From the NCBI GenBank assembly GCA_035582835.1, contig JAYKAV010000411.1, positions 1,200,843-1,264,842 on the forward strand: DNA of 64,000 bases, given 5' to 3'. The position numbers and the translations under genes were made by a program. The notes beneath the pieces were generated by a model that had not been told where the DNA came from, did not search any database, and was given only the letters and a program-made list of their open reading frames with translations. Shown in pieces: positions 11,808 through 24,200 of this stretch. Numbering within the stretch: position 1 is the stretch's first letter; each line of letters opens with the position of its first letter. Source of the stretch: Phoebastria nigripes. Lineage: Eukaryota; Chordata; Aves; Procellariiformes; Diomedeidae.

Positions 11808-14800
11808 CTTAAAATAGAAGCAAAAACAACAATTTTTTTAGCTTTATACACTGAAGACAGAACTCTCAGAACTCAGCCTGCAGTACCACATAGCTTCAGT
11901 ACAGTACCTCTCATCTGAAAAGTTTCAAAGCACATTAGAGTTTCAGCAGCTTTTCAAGGTCACAAGGACAAATCCCAAACACAAGTGCCTGCCCCCTCCA
12001 ATTCTTAATCCACCACCCTCAAAATCCAATCTAGCTGTACTCCAGAGGCTTCAATACATCATTCATTTTCAAAACCTTCATTCACTTCTCTCCTAGAATC
12101 ATGGTCCAAAACTACCATATGTGGTACCAGTGTGTATTACAAAAGGCTACAATATACAAAGGCAACTTTAGACCTGTCTGTATTTATTTGGAGGTGGTTT
12201 AATAAGCATGTTGGATACTCTCAAGAATGTTATCTATCCTATGGAGAAGAGATTTTTAGCATGCCTTAAGAAGCTGCTGTTAGGAACATAATTTCCTACT
12301 TCCAAATATGTTGCCTGAAATATTAAGGGGGGGGAATACTTTTAACTCTTCTGGAAGACATTTAAAATAGTGNTAAATACAAAAAGACAGTAAAACAAGA
12401 GATACCATTAGTGGAAAATGGATAAAATACAACCTTAGGAAGCCAAGCTATGGTGTGTGTTGTTTCCCCCCACCCCCCTCAAGTTTTATTGAAACTGGCC
12501 ACAATTCAGAAGTTAACACAAGGGTAAATATTTCAGAGATAATCAGGTCCTATGAGTTTTGTGGAAATAAACAGTCAGATCAAGAGGAGACATCCAAACT
12601 AGTGCCCCTTGAGGACAAGTGCAGCAGGAGCTCAACTCTGTTACCAAAACCAACTTCCCATTGCAGGACAGATAGTGCCCCGAACACATGAAAATACTTT
12701 CAGAGCTCACAATACAGTATGCCCAGAAAAATCCAACCACAAGACACAAAGCCACAGGAAGTGAGGCTTCATAACCTGTTGCTCACACAGCTAGTTTCAT
12801 TCCTGGTTAACTGAAGTAAAACCATGAAAGAACTACTTTCCAGAATTTATTGTAGTTTTAACACCAGTCATTTTCACACACAATTTCAAAACTAGGGACA
12901 ATAATTTGGGAACAGAGATTCAGTTACCAGTCAAGATAAACAAACAATCCTTACTCAGAGAGCAGCAGAACAATTTCTGCAGTCCTGACAACAGTGCTTA
13001 GGAGGCAGGAGAAGGCAGAATCCAGTCCCCCGCATAGCTCAACACCCTCTGCAATGCTCCAAGGTGCCCTTTAGAGACCCGGTCGGTACATCTATATTAG
13101 CACTTTAGTTTGGATCAGGAGTGCACTTCTGAAGTCAATCTGAGTCACCCCACTTACTGTGCTTTGGTTCACATCTCAAAGAAGTTTCTGAACACATGAT
13201 CTGGACATCTCTCAGATTAACCTAAACCAAAACTGTGGGAAAACACCTAATACCCAGTCATGTTTGGAGTATACTCGGCCCACAGAACCGGACTACAGTT
13301 AGTCTAAAATAAAGCCCCATGAAGTACACACGCCGTGGACACTGGGTCTGCCTAACTTATTGCTTCACTCTACTATCTTCTTCAATTGCAGCATACTGCT
13401 TGCTAATGTAAATATAATCAATGTGGCAGATACTGCCCATTCATTTAAGAGAGCCTCAAGCAGCAGTAACTAAACCCACAGACTTAAGCTGCCAACGCAT
13501 ACCTCATTAGCCCTAAAAAGAAGGGCTGCACTGTGAATTTGAGTGTTCCTTTTCCTGGAGTAGCTATAGCTGCAGTGTCTCACGATTCATCCACTTTTGC
13601 TTCCACCCCTTTACAGTTAGGAGTGTCAAAAGCTAGTGGGATATACCTAGGAAAGTTCTCTGAATAAAGTTAAAAAACCCTCAAGATCTACACACTTCAT
13701 GCATCACTTACATTTACTGTTTCATAAAACTTTTTAAATAACACTGACAACACAACCCAATAACCCGCATCAGTGGCTCCACTGTAGCTGGTGATAGGAA
13801 AGGAAGAGCAGCATGTGCTTGATAATGCTTTATATTACTTGCACATCAGCTTAACCAAAGCTGCCCAGAAAAGAGTTTTTTTTTGTTTTTGAATAAGCTG
13901 ACCAACATAATATTCATTGTTTCAGTTTTCCACTTGAATCAATACATCAGTTCTTTACAAATCGTTCCATCATTTGAGATTTGTTCTCTCCAGTCACCAA
14001 TTTTTCTTTTGCTATACAAAATTTTAAATACAAGTTCATGGGTTTTGAACAAATAATACCCGGCTTTAGCAGGACAGACGAGCTGGTGAGAACAGGCCAA
14101 AGCAGTATTGTATGAATAAATTACAGTAAAGTGTTACCTCCTCTACTCAACAAATCATCATCATCTTACTTCATTACCTCCTTGATAAAAACAATTAATT
14201 CATATACTAACAATGCAGAGCCATGTTTGCTCTACATTCAGTAAAGGTCAACTTCCTACACTGAGGTGCAGATACAGAAGTAGGATGATTGAAGACAACA
14301 TTTTCTGTTAACACGCTAATCCCCTGAAAACCGCAAACAAAGACCGATGCTCTCCTTTGTGACTTTACTGGAAGTTTGTGGTCATTGACCTGTCTTTACT
14401 AAAGAGCCATCTTAAGCTCTCCAGTAGCCTAGTCTGAAACATCCTTAAGCGATGTTTTTCTGAGCTGAATTCCTGTTAACTCTTGTGAAAATAGACTTAA
14501 GCACCTAGTTGTACTATTTATTTGAAAGAAAACTCAGTGAAAAGGTTACTTCCCACCAAAGATGCAGGGAACCTATGCCATGAGAGAGTAATGTAGTAAC
14601 ATCANAAAATGACACATTGAAGTAATGTTAATGAGAAACTAATGGTGCGTGGGGAAAAAGAGTTCTGGGTGACTTATTCTTCCTAGCAGAACAATACCTG
14701 GGCCTGAATAATTTCCTCCAAAATTAGAAGGCTGTTGTCCGCTGAGATATGGGGTTTTCCCTTCTATCATTTTCTACATTAAAACATCTTTGTGCCTTCT

Positions 14801-16211
14801 CTCCCAATGTAGGTTTTTCTAAGAGCCAGAAGACTAATTTAACCTACACTCATTGGCAACCCTTATGTTTCATCATGCCAATAGTGTCTCAAGAAGTTGA
14901 GATGAGCCGAACTGCTCATATCAAGAAACTGAGATGGGCTACACCAGCTCAGTTATTTCTTACCATCTCATGCAAAGCTTTTCAGACCAGTTTTCTTTTG
15001 GAGTCACACTCATTAATTCTTCAAAATTTTTATTTGGCTTTAGCACATAATACAGATATAAATCTGTACAAGATTTATTTGCGAAATTTTAAGCAGTTTG
15101 ACCAAAGTTTCCCATGCTAGATATCTGCCCACAACTGAAAGACGTCAGCCCAATAGCTGAGGAGTTTGCAAGGTCTGTTAAAGAAAAACAGTTTTGATGA
15201 TCTTTTTGGAAACTCAGCATCCTTGTTCTTGCATCAGGGACACATCTTTCATTGTCCATGAAAACAATTTCTCTTTTCTGGGCTTTTATAGTCCGATGTT
15301 ATTTGAATTTGGGTGGCTTTTTTTTTTTTTAAATTAAGAACCTGCAATGACTTGTCCAGATTTTGAAATTAAATTCCCTGAAGATTATATGCATGCTAGA
15401 TATGCTGAAGACCAGGGCTAAACCAGAGCCCTCTTAAAGTTTCATAAAACATTTAGCCTGCATTCACACTGCTAACAGACAGTGAGAAGAAATAAGCCAC
15501 AGTTCACACCCTGTACCTCTATAAACCAAATCTTGAAGATGATCAAGCATAAACAACTGAAGCACAAAATGAAAAAAGTGACAAATAGGGAAGAAGCCAA
15601 GATAGCAAAAATTTTTACTTTAACAGTTTTCCAAAGAAATCACCATTGCTCTCCTCCAATTTACTGAGAAGACCAATATTCAGATCAAATCACTTGGGTT
15701 GCTAAAAGGCCCAAGATCTGAAGGATGCTTCTTCATTTTCACAGAGAAGTGAAGAGAAACACTAGTACAGCACTGAATTCAGAGATGAGAAAACTGTTGG
15801 ACAAGGTGGCAAGTATTAAAAAAAAAAAACACACCAAACAATAAAATAGAGCATACTTGATGTGATTAAGGTGGTGGGCAGAAAGGATTGATATTAGAGG
15901 AAAAAAAAAAAACAACTATGGACACAAAGATATGCATGACCTGTTACAGTAATCACTCTCCACAATCCACACATGGAGTCTAGAGCTTGGATTCTTTCAC
16001 CAAGGCCTTCCCATTCACTTGGAAGAGACTGTGCTTGCAAAAATCAATGGTTAGCTAGCTATTTTCCAGTGCTGACCAGAAAAGAACAGCTATTTACCAC
16101 TTACTAACCTACAGCAGTAGGCCTATGTGGCAGATTTAAGCATTCCTACTGGACTGATGATCCAAGACACTACCAAATGACCAATTTCAGTTTTCAGAGT
16201 TTTTTTTGGGG

Positions 16212-16280
16212 AAAAAAAAACCAAAACAACAAAAACCCCACAAAACCCAACAAAAACCACACCAACACCCCCCACCCCCA
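16212..16280. repeat. 69-nt A/C-only tract (G/T-only on the minus strand)
   Basis: For about 69 nt the + strand contains only A and C, ending in runs of five and six C separated by one A. The minus strand is therefore G/T-only with several G runs (5, 6, 3 and 4 G), a pattern compatible with a G-quadruplex. If the leftward transcript is real, the G-rich strand is the one copied into RNA. Confidence 0.8.
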
Positions 16281-16540
16281 GGAACATTATGGTAGCATTT
16301 AGCTAGGTGTGCTGCAGTTTGCTTCATTCAAGATGGACAGTACTGTCTGAACATTGTTCTACGTACAACCCCATCCCTTGCTGCAGTCTAAATAAACCCC
16401 ACTCCAAATAGTGATATTCATTATTATAATACAAATACTTCACAGACACAGATTTTTTACACCCAATATTAAGAGTGTTTTTTTACTGCCTTTCGCTTTT
16501 TGTAATATGGAGGCAACACATTCATGTAAGAAATACTCAC

Positions 16541-16588
16541 TACTCTCAGTCGCCCTCTCCGAGAGCGGTAGTTCTTGACACTAAGCGC
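16541..16588 (-). other. Candidate 48-nt exon, CpG-bearing
   Basis: On the minus strand, acceptor GTCTTTTAAG and donor GTA|GTGAGT enclose 48 nt with one frame open for all 16 codons, reading ALSVKNYRSRRGRLRV. It contains several CpGs in a CpG-poor neighbourhood. The same frame continues open past the donor for about 24 further codons to a stop. The length divides by three, so inclusion would keep frame. I do not recognise the peptide, and chance is a real alternative. Confidence 0.2.
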
Positions 16589-17499
16589 CTTAAAAGACTA
16601 TATTCAACACACAGATTTCACAAGCTTTAATTTCAGTTGTGATGGGTTTATATTTCTGCAAGACAGGGTCTCAAGTTTAGTAACTCAGAAGCACACATTA
16701 GTGATCACCGTTGGAAAAGTTTAAGTGAACAATGATAATTCCATACCAGAGACAAGAAGGGAACTGGATTATCCAAGATAACTACGAGACTACTCTTTTC
16801 TTCCTCTAGTTCCCTACCTCACTGACAAGCTCACAGCTACCGCAATAAAAGAAAAATGGGTTCTATGCACTCTCTATACAGCCCTCTCCATACTACATTA
16901 ATTCCATTTCCCTCATCTTGATGTTATGTGCCTTAATTAAATCACTATCCTATATAACAACCTCCTCAAAATATCTGTGCTGAACAAGAGATGAGGGGCT
17001 GTGCAAACAAATAATACGTACTATCACAAACCCACAGAACATGGGATACGCACATGCAATTTTTCCTCATTTCCACCTGAGCCAAACAGCTTTCCGTTCT
17101 AAATGAATCACAGATCTCTGACCCTCAAATGTTTACACACTAACTTTCTTCAAACACAAGCGTATGTCCAGTACAAAAGACTTCATACCTTCTGGACACG
17201 TGCACTCAGTTAAATTGTTAAGGTATATATAACACACATAAATATAATAGACACATTCGAGCCCCTGAGCCCGCACATGCATGGAGCTTGTCTACACCAC
17301 ATTAAGTGCTTTTAGTTAGCTGCTGATCTGTCAACACCATTACGAGTGCTAGTTTCAGCAAAAGTTTACCCTTAAAGTTAATGGACAATTTACCTAGGGG
17401 AACAAACAGAACAAAACACACAAAGAAACCACCTTTAAGAGAAACCCCTTGACTATTCCGTAGTCTCCTTTAATCTGATAATATTCATAACAGTCACAA

Positions 17500-18850
17500 A
17501 TTGGCTCAGATTCATTCACTTTTTTAGTTTCCACTGGCTGTCACAACTATAAAATACTTCCCTCCATACCGAGAGGAGCAAAGAATCCCCACAGCCTCCC
17601 ACCTGCTCAGGACACACCTGGGACCCTGGACCCAGTTCATCATCCCTCCTCCACACCATTTCAGCTTTTCATAGCCTCAGCCAAAAATGCCTGCCTCCTT
17701 TCTCCATACACAGACTAGAGTTCCCTCTAACTCAGCAATACGAAAACTCCAGTTTCCCTTTTGCACAAATACCATTCCCCTGATACACACATGTATACAT
17801 AGCCTAACATAATCTTCACCCTGTATATGCATAATCCCCACAAATTCATCCTACCCCCTGTTTTCAAATGTACACAAACCTTCCAAAGACTCCACCACTC
17901 ATTTCTACTTCTAAATACCCACCCAAGCCCCCTCGCTTTCTTATAATCCATGGTAATCCCTGGAAATTTACCCACAAGAAGAGTGCACTGATGCCCTAAC
18001 AGACAGAAGTTTACATTGCCTGACACCTGTCACAAATACAGATACCTACAGTTCTACAACTCCCCAGGACGTGCACAGGCTTTTCTCCAAACTGCACTAT
18101 CATGACCCCAACACGTGGCATTTGCTACATGTTTTCCAATTTGTATCCCACAGCTCAAACAACAAATATCTAGCCTTTCAGTTTCATCACAGGAGAGACA
18201 CCAATTCACAGCTCCTCTCCTGTTCCCAGGACGCAGACCACGTTGCTTGCTGCCCCAGCCCACCTCAACACACAAGAAACAGGGCTCACTGAGCCGGTGA
18301 CAGCCAGGCATCTCTCTCAACCCTCTGTGTGAGCACCAGACAAACCAACTTAGACGCAGTAAGAACATGCATGCCTTTCTGTCCACATACCATCTCATAT
18401 TACACACGAAGGTCTCACACATTAAGTCTAACCACACTGGCCACCAAAGAAAACAAGTTCAGAACCTTGTAGCAACCTGTTACCACTGTGCCTGTAAGTT
18501 GTACACAGGCTTACCACCCAAAGTCTCCCTCTTCCACAACACTTAGAAGCCAGCCAACTTATCACCTTACTTCTCACAACACACACAAGACTGTTTACCT
18601 ATCACTCCTAAATTCATATATATGCCCTCATGTACCACTATTCCTAAATACATGTGGTTTCACCCACCATCTGCATCCCCACGGTGTAAACATACCCCTC
18701 AAGCTACCACAGCACAAGAAACAATACACATACAGATTTTTCCAGCTGCCTCCAGTCCATCAAAATGACTCCCTCCCTTCGACTAGCTACAAATTATAGT
18801 AAAAATATATCCACATTTATATCCACTGGGTTCGCAGAGCCAGCAAGCTC
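17500..18850. other. Strongly G-depleted + strand flank of the CpG island
   Basis: The + strand here is rich in C and A and very poor in G. For example, the 60 bases from 17,761 contain about 19 C and 4 G. The minus strand is correspondingly G-rich. Such a GC skew just downstream of a CpG-island promoter is known from genes that form R-loops over their 5' end, which points to leftward transcription from the island. The composition is seen directly and the R-loop is inferred. Confidence 0.6.
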
Positions 18851-19754
18851 CAAACTACAAGACAGAGCTGCCTTCCACTTCTTTCCCCTTCCACGCTAAA
18901 GGCGCCCAGGCACTGCCCATCTGCCCGTGACTTCATCCCCTCCGCACACCACCAGCTCGTCACAAGCACCCAGGCCTAACGACAGCTTCTCCCTCCAACA
19001 CCAGGGCCTTACCCGCAGCTCGCCACCTCCCACCACCCCACCCCGTCGGTAAACACCGGGCCCCGCCGGCCCCCGGCCCGCCACTCCCCCGGCCCCAGCC
19101 AATACACATGCACAGCCCCGGCCCGCCGGCCGCCCCCTAGCCCTGCTCCACACGCAGCTACCGGCACGCCGGCCACCTTCGGACCCTTCCCCGCCCCGCA
19201 CACAGCGCTACCCACACGGGACCCGGCCCGCCGGCTCCCCCACCCCACGCGCCCCGGCCGGCATGCGGGGCCTGGGCCGTCAGTCCCCCTGCCGCCGCCC
19301 CGGCCCGCCCCAGCGTGGCGCACAGAGAGGGCGGGCCCGCCGGCCCCCATCCCCAGCTACACCGCGGGGCTTGGCTTCCCCGCCACTTCCTCGCCATCCC
19401 TCCCCCGTGCGCCTTCCCCGGCAGCCCCGGCTCCCCCGCCCGGAGGCCGTGTCAGTGCGGCCCCCGGCCCTCTTTACTCCCCCGGCGGGAAGAGGCGGAG
19501 GCCGGGCCTGCGCCGCGCCTGCCCGCTCCCCGGGGACGCACACGCAGCAGGCCTTGCCCGCCGCCCCTCCGGCCCCACGGAGCAGGCCGGCGCTGCCTGC
19601 CCCCGCTTCCCACGGCACGCGCGCAGGCCCTGCCGCTCGGTAACACGCACGCCCAGGCCCGGCCCGTCCTCTCGGCCCCTTCGCCCTCTCTGCCCGCCTC
19701 NGCGCGGCCACGACCCGCTCGCCCGTGCCCCGCGGCCGGCCCTGACCCCTCTAC

Positions 19755-20000
19755 CTGTCGGCGGACGAGCGCCGGCGTCCCCCGGCGTCCGGGCCTCAGG
19801 TGGCCCGGCAGGGCCCGGCCCGGGTGTGGGGGGGCCTGGCTCGGCCTCAGGCGCAGGCCGCCCCGCGCTGGCCGCCGCCAGCCGCAGTCGCCGCCCGCTC
19901 GCGCACTCCGAGCGCCGCCAGCAGCGCGGACATGTTGGGAGCCCCTGTCCCAAAGGCCGCTGCTAGGCCCGCCCTCCCCGCCGCCCACGTCAGAGCGCTC
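19755..20000 (-). other. Candidate first exon of an unidentified leftward gene
   Basis: The 3' edge is set by a good minus-strand donor, GACAG|GTAGAGG, at 19,755/19,754. The 5' edge is approximate, placed near the CRE-like and GC boxes at 19,986-20,040 and downstream (in the minus direction) of the CCAAT array. The only minus-strand ATG here with a favourable A at -3 (19,933) opens a 28-codon frame ending in TGA at 19,847, so the exon is either 5' untranslated with a short upstream ORF, or spliced differently from this proposal. The composition flank at 17.5-18.85 kb supports leftward transcription. Gene identity unknown. Confidence 0.45.
19847..19933 (-). other. 28-codon short ORF in the candidate 5' leader
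   Basis: The minus-strand ATG at 19,933 has A at -3 and T at +4. The frame starts MSALLAALGVRERAATAAGG and stops at TGA 19,849-19,847, well before the proposed donor at 19,755. It could act as an upstream ORF repressing a main ORF that starts in a later exon, or it could be the N-terminus of a protein if an unseen donor lies within it. The only internal GT is poor. Confidence 0.25.
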
Positions 20001-20140
20001 CGGGAAGGGCGGGCGGGGCACGGCCCCCGGCCCCGCCCCCACCGCCCCGCCGCCGTTCCCGGCCGGGCCGCCCCGCGTCCTTCCCGACCTACTGGCTGCC
20101 GCAGCCGTCGCTCATCCCGTCCCGCCCCCTGCCGCTGGCC

Positions 20141-20769
20141 ATTGGCCGTCCGCCCTGCCGGCTCTACCCTTCCTCAGTGTCATTGGTCGATCCGTTCGCC
20201 GCTCACGCGCCAGCCCCGCCCAAAGGCTCTTTCCTGATTGGGCTTTCCCCCTCTGCTTTGGTAACTATTGGCTGCAGCTCTTGTCAATCAAGGCGCTAGC
20301 GCACGGACTCTTGTCTGTCTTCGCACTTTTTTTTATCCGGCCTCGTAGCCTGGGCAGGACTGACGGATGCGGCTGCCAGCGAGCGCCCTTGCCCCTCCCA
20401 GCCTCCCTCCCTCCGCCACATCCTTTCCCTCCCGGCGCGGTTTGCCTGCAGGCCATTGGCTCTCAGCGCCGCCAGTGCCGCAGCCTCTCTCGCCCGGGCC
20501 GCCGCTTCGCGAAATGGGCGTGAATCGGGAGGTGGGTGCCTTCTGATTGGCCGTCGCCCCTGCCAATAAAGCGGGGCCGGCGGGCGCCGGGGAAGGGCCG
20601 GCGGCCTCCNGCGGAGCCGCAGAGCGCGTCCCTGCCCGCGCGCCGCTCCGCACGGTGATTGGTCGCGGGGCGGGCGGGGAGGGGGAGAGGTGCGCGGCCT
20701 TCCCCGAGTCCCACGGGGGGCGGCAAAGAGTACCCGTATGTTCGCGCGATTACATCACCGCCAGCCAAT
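20141..20769. promoter_or_regulatory. Array of nine CCAAT (NF-Y) boxes
   Basis: ATTGG, the minus-strand form of CCAAT, occurs at 20,141, 20,182, 20,237, 20,267, 20,455, 20,546 and 20,658. Plus-strand CCAAT occurs at 20,563 and 20,765. NF-Y normally binds one to three such boxes 60-100 bp upstream of a start site, so nine in 630 bp is unusually dense. Most carry flanks typical of good sites, such as GATTGG or CATTGG. Seven of nine point to the minus strand and the proximal one (20,141) lies upstream of the proposed leftward start. Binding is inferred from sequence. Confidence 0.75.
20506..20531 (+). other. Possible divergent rightward start with short coding exon
   Basis: A palindromic TTCGCGAA E2F-like site (20,506-20,513) abuts a plus-strand ATG at 20,514 with G at -3 and +4. 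Six codons (MGVNRE) lead to a strong donor, GGGAG|GTGGGT, at 20,531/20,532. Five CCAAT boxes lie just upstream. This could be the first coding exon of a rightward gene, which would make the island bidirectional. Such a short exon cannot be tested by coding content, and no matching downstream exon was identified. Confidence 0.15.
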
Positions 20770-21245
20770 CAGGGAGCGTGGGGCCGGTCTCCTGGTTGCG
20801 GGAGGGCGGGGCCTCGCGTCCGCCTGCGGGAGCNGTTGCGCCTCACGCGCCCGGGGGGATGAGGCGGGAGCTTGGGCCGCCGCCGCGCCAGCGGCTGCAG
20901 GCTCGGTGGGCGGAGCTGCCATTTTTACCACAGTAAAGAATGAGGCTGGAGGTGTCTCGGTCCTCGGCGTTCCCTTCTGCCGGCGGGGTTCGAGCGCCGT
21001 GGCCCGCTTCAGGGGACGGACGGCCCCCCGGGGTTGCCCGAGGGAGGCTTCTCGGGGCGGCCCTTTCTGCCGCCGGGCCCGGGTGGGTCCGCAGGCTCGG
21101 GAGTGGGAACCGATTACCGCAGCAGGGCTGCTGACAACGCGCCGCCTGAAGAGTAACGGCAGTTCGGGGAGGGCGCGAGTGGCAACTGCTCTCAGCCGTC
21201 GGCCCTTCCGGCTCCAGCGAGAGCTTCCCCGTGGGAGGCTATAAT

Positions 21246-24200
21246 TAACCCCCTACGTGGGCTTGCCTACCCTTTTAACTTCTTTCTCGCCCCGAAACAA
21301 AAATGTTTATTCAGGAAGGAACGTGAAAATCTGCCTGATGTCTCATAATCCCTTGCTATTCCCATCTTTCTCAACCAACGGGCTGAAGTCAGCTGGGGTT
21401 CACCTCTGTGGAGAGGCACCCAACTCCTGCCTTGCTCTGCAGCCCTGTATGGTGGTTCTGCTGGCTGCAGTTAGACACTAAAGTCTTTCCTCGTAAGCTA
21501 AATGGCACAGAAGTGATGTCCTTGCCTTACACTCCCGAGTGCCTGAAGTTTAATATACCATCTGTACAAATGGCATACAAATTCCCACACAATAGTCTGC
21601 TGATGCCCATGTCCCCTTACGTTGAGGTGTTTCCTCCCCACACACTATATACATCAGTGTGAATGAACACTTGTCGTATGCAGGACTTGAGATCACAGGT
21701 CAAAACACAGTTGATGTAGCATTTTTATTTATCCATCTGTCTCTTCTGGGGTGTTTGCAAAGGAGCTGGCCCTGAAAAAGGTGGGGACTTTCCCTTCTGG
21801 AGTTGGCGTTCTCTCCCAGTCTTCCACACAGGCACACTATGGGATTATTTTTCCAGGCTCTCCCGAGTTGTGTCTGCAGTACAGAAAATACTATGCAGCT
21901 TTTAGCTTTAAGGTCATCAGCACCGCCACTCACATTAGAAAATCCTTGCACAGAGCTCTGGAGGCACTGAGCTCAGGTAACTGATGCAACTGCAGCTCCA
22001 AGTTAGAGCTGAACCTTTGCTTTCTGTGGGTTCAAGTGCATCTACCCCGCAACAAGAAGATGGCAAAGGTCACTCCAGCATGACAGTGCTGCTTCCCACA
22101 GCTCTCTACCAGTTGATAGAGTTGATTAAGAATGAAAGCTAGATTGCCTCAGCACAGGCACTCGTGAGCAAGTACAGAAACGGCCAGAACACTGAGACTG
22201 CGGTTAGCCCTCTGCCATAGAAAACTTGCTCATTGACAAGCTACTTTGAGTGCCCAGACCCAGCTGCCAATCAACCTAGTTAACTTTGCAGCATCCACAC
22301 AATCTGGGACTCAGGACACTTTTATATATCTAGCTAGGGATTTTTTTTTTTTTTTTTGCCTTTCCTCAGGCTTATATCTAGTAGTCATTTAAACACAATT
22401 CATGTATTTATTATAAAGCAATGACAAGTCTGGCTAAAGATTGCTATATCTTTGGGTTGATGAATGTAAAATTCAGTCAGCCTAGATACTTCTTGGACTT
22501 TTGAAATAGTTTTTATTTCAAGTGATTCACCAGGAAATTTTCTGAGCGCCTTTCACTGTTTAAAGTAATGGTAAATCTTGCACAGATTTCAGCAGGTACA
22601 GAACTGGGCTGTGATTTTATCAGGTCTCTGTTTACACTGTCTACTTTGCTTCTTGGCTACCTGCCAGAGAGATACCATAGGTAGCATTAGATAATTTTGC
22701 TTAGAATGACCAAGGTATACTCAGCTGCTACTGACTCTTCCATCTAATTTACTGTAGCAGCCATTCTTCCTACAGTGACTACTAAAACAAAAACATACAG
22801 AAATACTGAATACGAGTTAGTCTTTCAGTTGTCATTCAAACCTTCTGACCCTGCCTTTCTCTCCTTGCTTCTAGGTTCAACACTTTTGTTCTTATCCCCT
22901 TCATTTCACCTTCAGTTCTAACTGCATATATCATTTTATAACAAATTTAGAAAAAATAAAATACTTCCTTATCATAATCACCTCGCTACCAGTACAACCT
23001 TTACAGAACTGACTTCCCAAAATAATAAATATTGCCCTACATTATCTCTAATGTAATAAATCATATCCCCTATTGCTTCTCAAACATGACCTGCTTAAAT
23101 GTTAGAGATTAACTAAAAATCTATACCCTGCACATGAGTCCTTAACCCAGCATAAACAGCGCATTCCTAATCACTAGAAAATGTGCGTATCTGGCTGGTT
23201 TATGTGGGCTGAAACTAAGCACTGGCATTGCTCAAGAGGTGTGTGTGGCAAGAGGCAAGCAGCACAGTGACAGGCAGCAGGGGCAGCGGGTGAAGTAATA
23301 AGTAGGTGAAAAAATGGTTGTATGTGGCAATGNGGAGTTAATGGCTAATCTAGGATTTTGTGCCTTTTCGTGGCTGGCCTCAGTTACGCTTCGTGTAAGA
23401 TTACTAAACCAGGATATTTGTTTGTAAGAATATACGTGTGTCAGGTCGACGGTAACATGCGCATGCCTGAAAGTGTTTGCATTTTTTTAATATATGCAAT
23501 GTCCATCTGGTTCTTAGTGGTCATGAAAATAACTATGAACTATAGAAATGTTAACCAATAAATGGGAAACAGATTGTACAGGATAAAGGTAATTTGCAAA
23601 CAACTTTGATACTGCACTTAAGAGGAATGAAAGTGAGTTCTTACCATACAGAGTTTTTAAAATTCCCATTTTTTTTATGTTCTATTGTTATTGGTGAACA
23701 GATTTGTCCTTTTAGGAGTAGCTGTTGATGTATCTTAAGAATTAAATGTTTCATGTTCAAATGAATGAGCTGTAAAACAGGTCTTGACAAAATAGTGGTA
23801 ACTTTGGGAAGGTACTCTATCTGACAGTGTTTTTACATTGTTATCTCAACTTTTACCTCTGTTTTTGAGCTCTAAAACAGCTTTTCATCTGAAGCATGTA
23901 TCCATGTGGTGTTTTAACTGGCCTTCACGCTGGTTTGACCACAAGTGGCAACTGCTCTAGTTTCACAAGAAAGCATTCTCAGACACTGAGAATATTCATG
24001 GTACATGAATATTTTTTTATCTGCAAAGCAAACAAGCTCTTTCATTTTCAGCTGAGTAACTTCCCATGGAAATTAATTCACTAAACAACAGTAGTTAAGT
24101 TCTTCACCACTTCCCTGCGTACCCCTTCTAGATTACACCATCTGTGAAGAAAGGAAGGAAATCACCACAGATAATAAGGTCATGTTCATATTAAGAAATG

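Larger units (their letters stand above)
5801..18889. other. Long non-coding stretch with A>T and C>G on the + strand
   Basis: No known protein, RNA gene or clear mobile element is visible. The + strand is consistently richer in A than T and in C than G, the pattern expected on the template strand of a leftward transcript. It contains A/C-only tracts (8,238-8,280 and 16,212-16,280), an A15 run at 8,238-8,252, small minus-strand candidate exons at 11,768-11,807 and 16,541-16,588, and a strongly G-poor zone at 17,500-18,850. Open frames here are short and resemble nothing familiar. Confidence 0.5.
18890..21245. promoter_or_regulatory. CpG island with promoter
   Basis: About 2.3 kb of very GC-rich, CpG-rich DNA with sharp edges sits in a background of roughly 40% GC. 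It contains many GGGCGG-type Sp1/KLF sites, nine CCAAT boxes (20,141-20,769), a CRE-like TGACGTG on the minus strand at 19,986-19,992, a palindromic TTCGCGAA E2F-like site at 20,506-20,513, and an ETS-like TTCCGG near 21,208. There is no convincing TATA box. This is the signature of a housekeeping-type promoter. Strand skew to the left favours a leftward gene. A divergent rightward transcript is possible. Long open frames across the island are products of GC richness and are not annotated. Confidence 0.9.

Noticed and set aside
19315..20523. 402-codon open frame across the CpG island, with several long overlapping frames on both strands
   Set aside because: Stops are rare in DNA this GC-rich. 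The translation is low-complexity Pro/Ala/Arg, runs through promoter motifs and CCAAT boxes, and similar frames are open on the opposite strand.
20984..21000. GGTTCGA-like B box suggesting a tRNA gene
   Set aside because: No matching A box or cloverleaf stems upstream. The motif is expected by chance in this GC-rich stretch.
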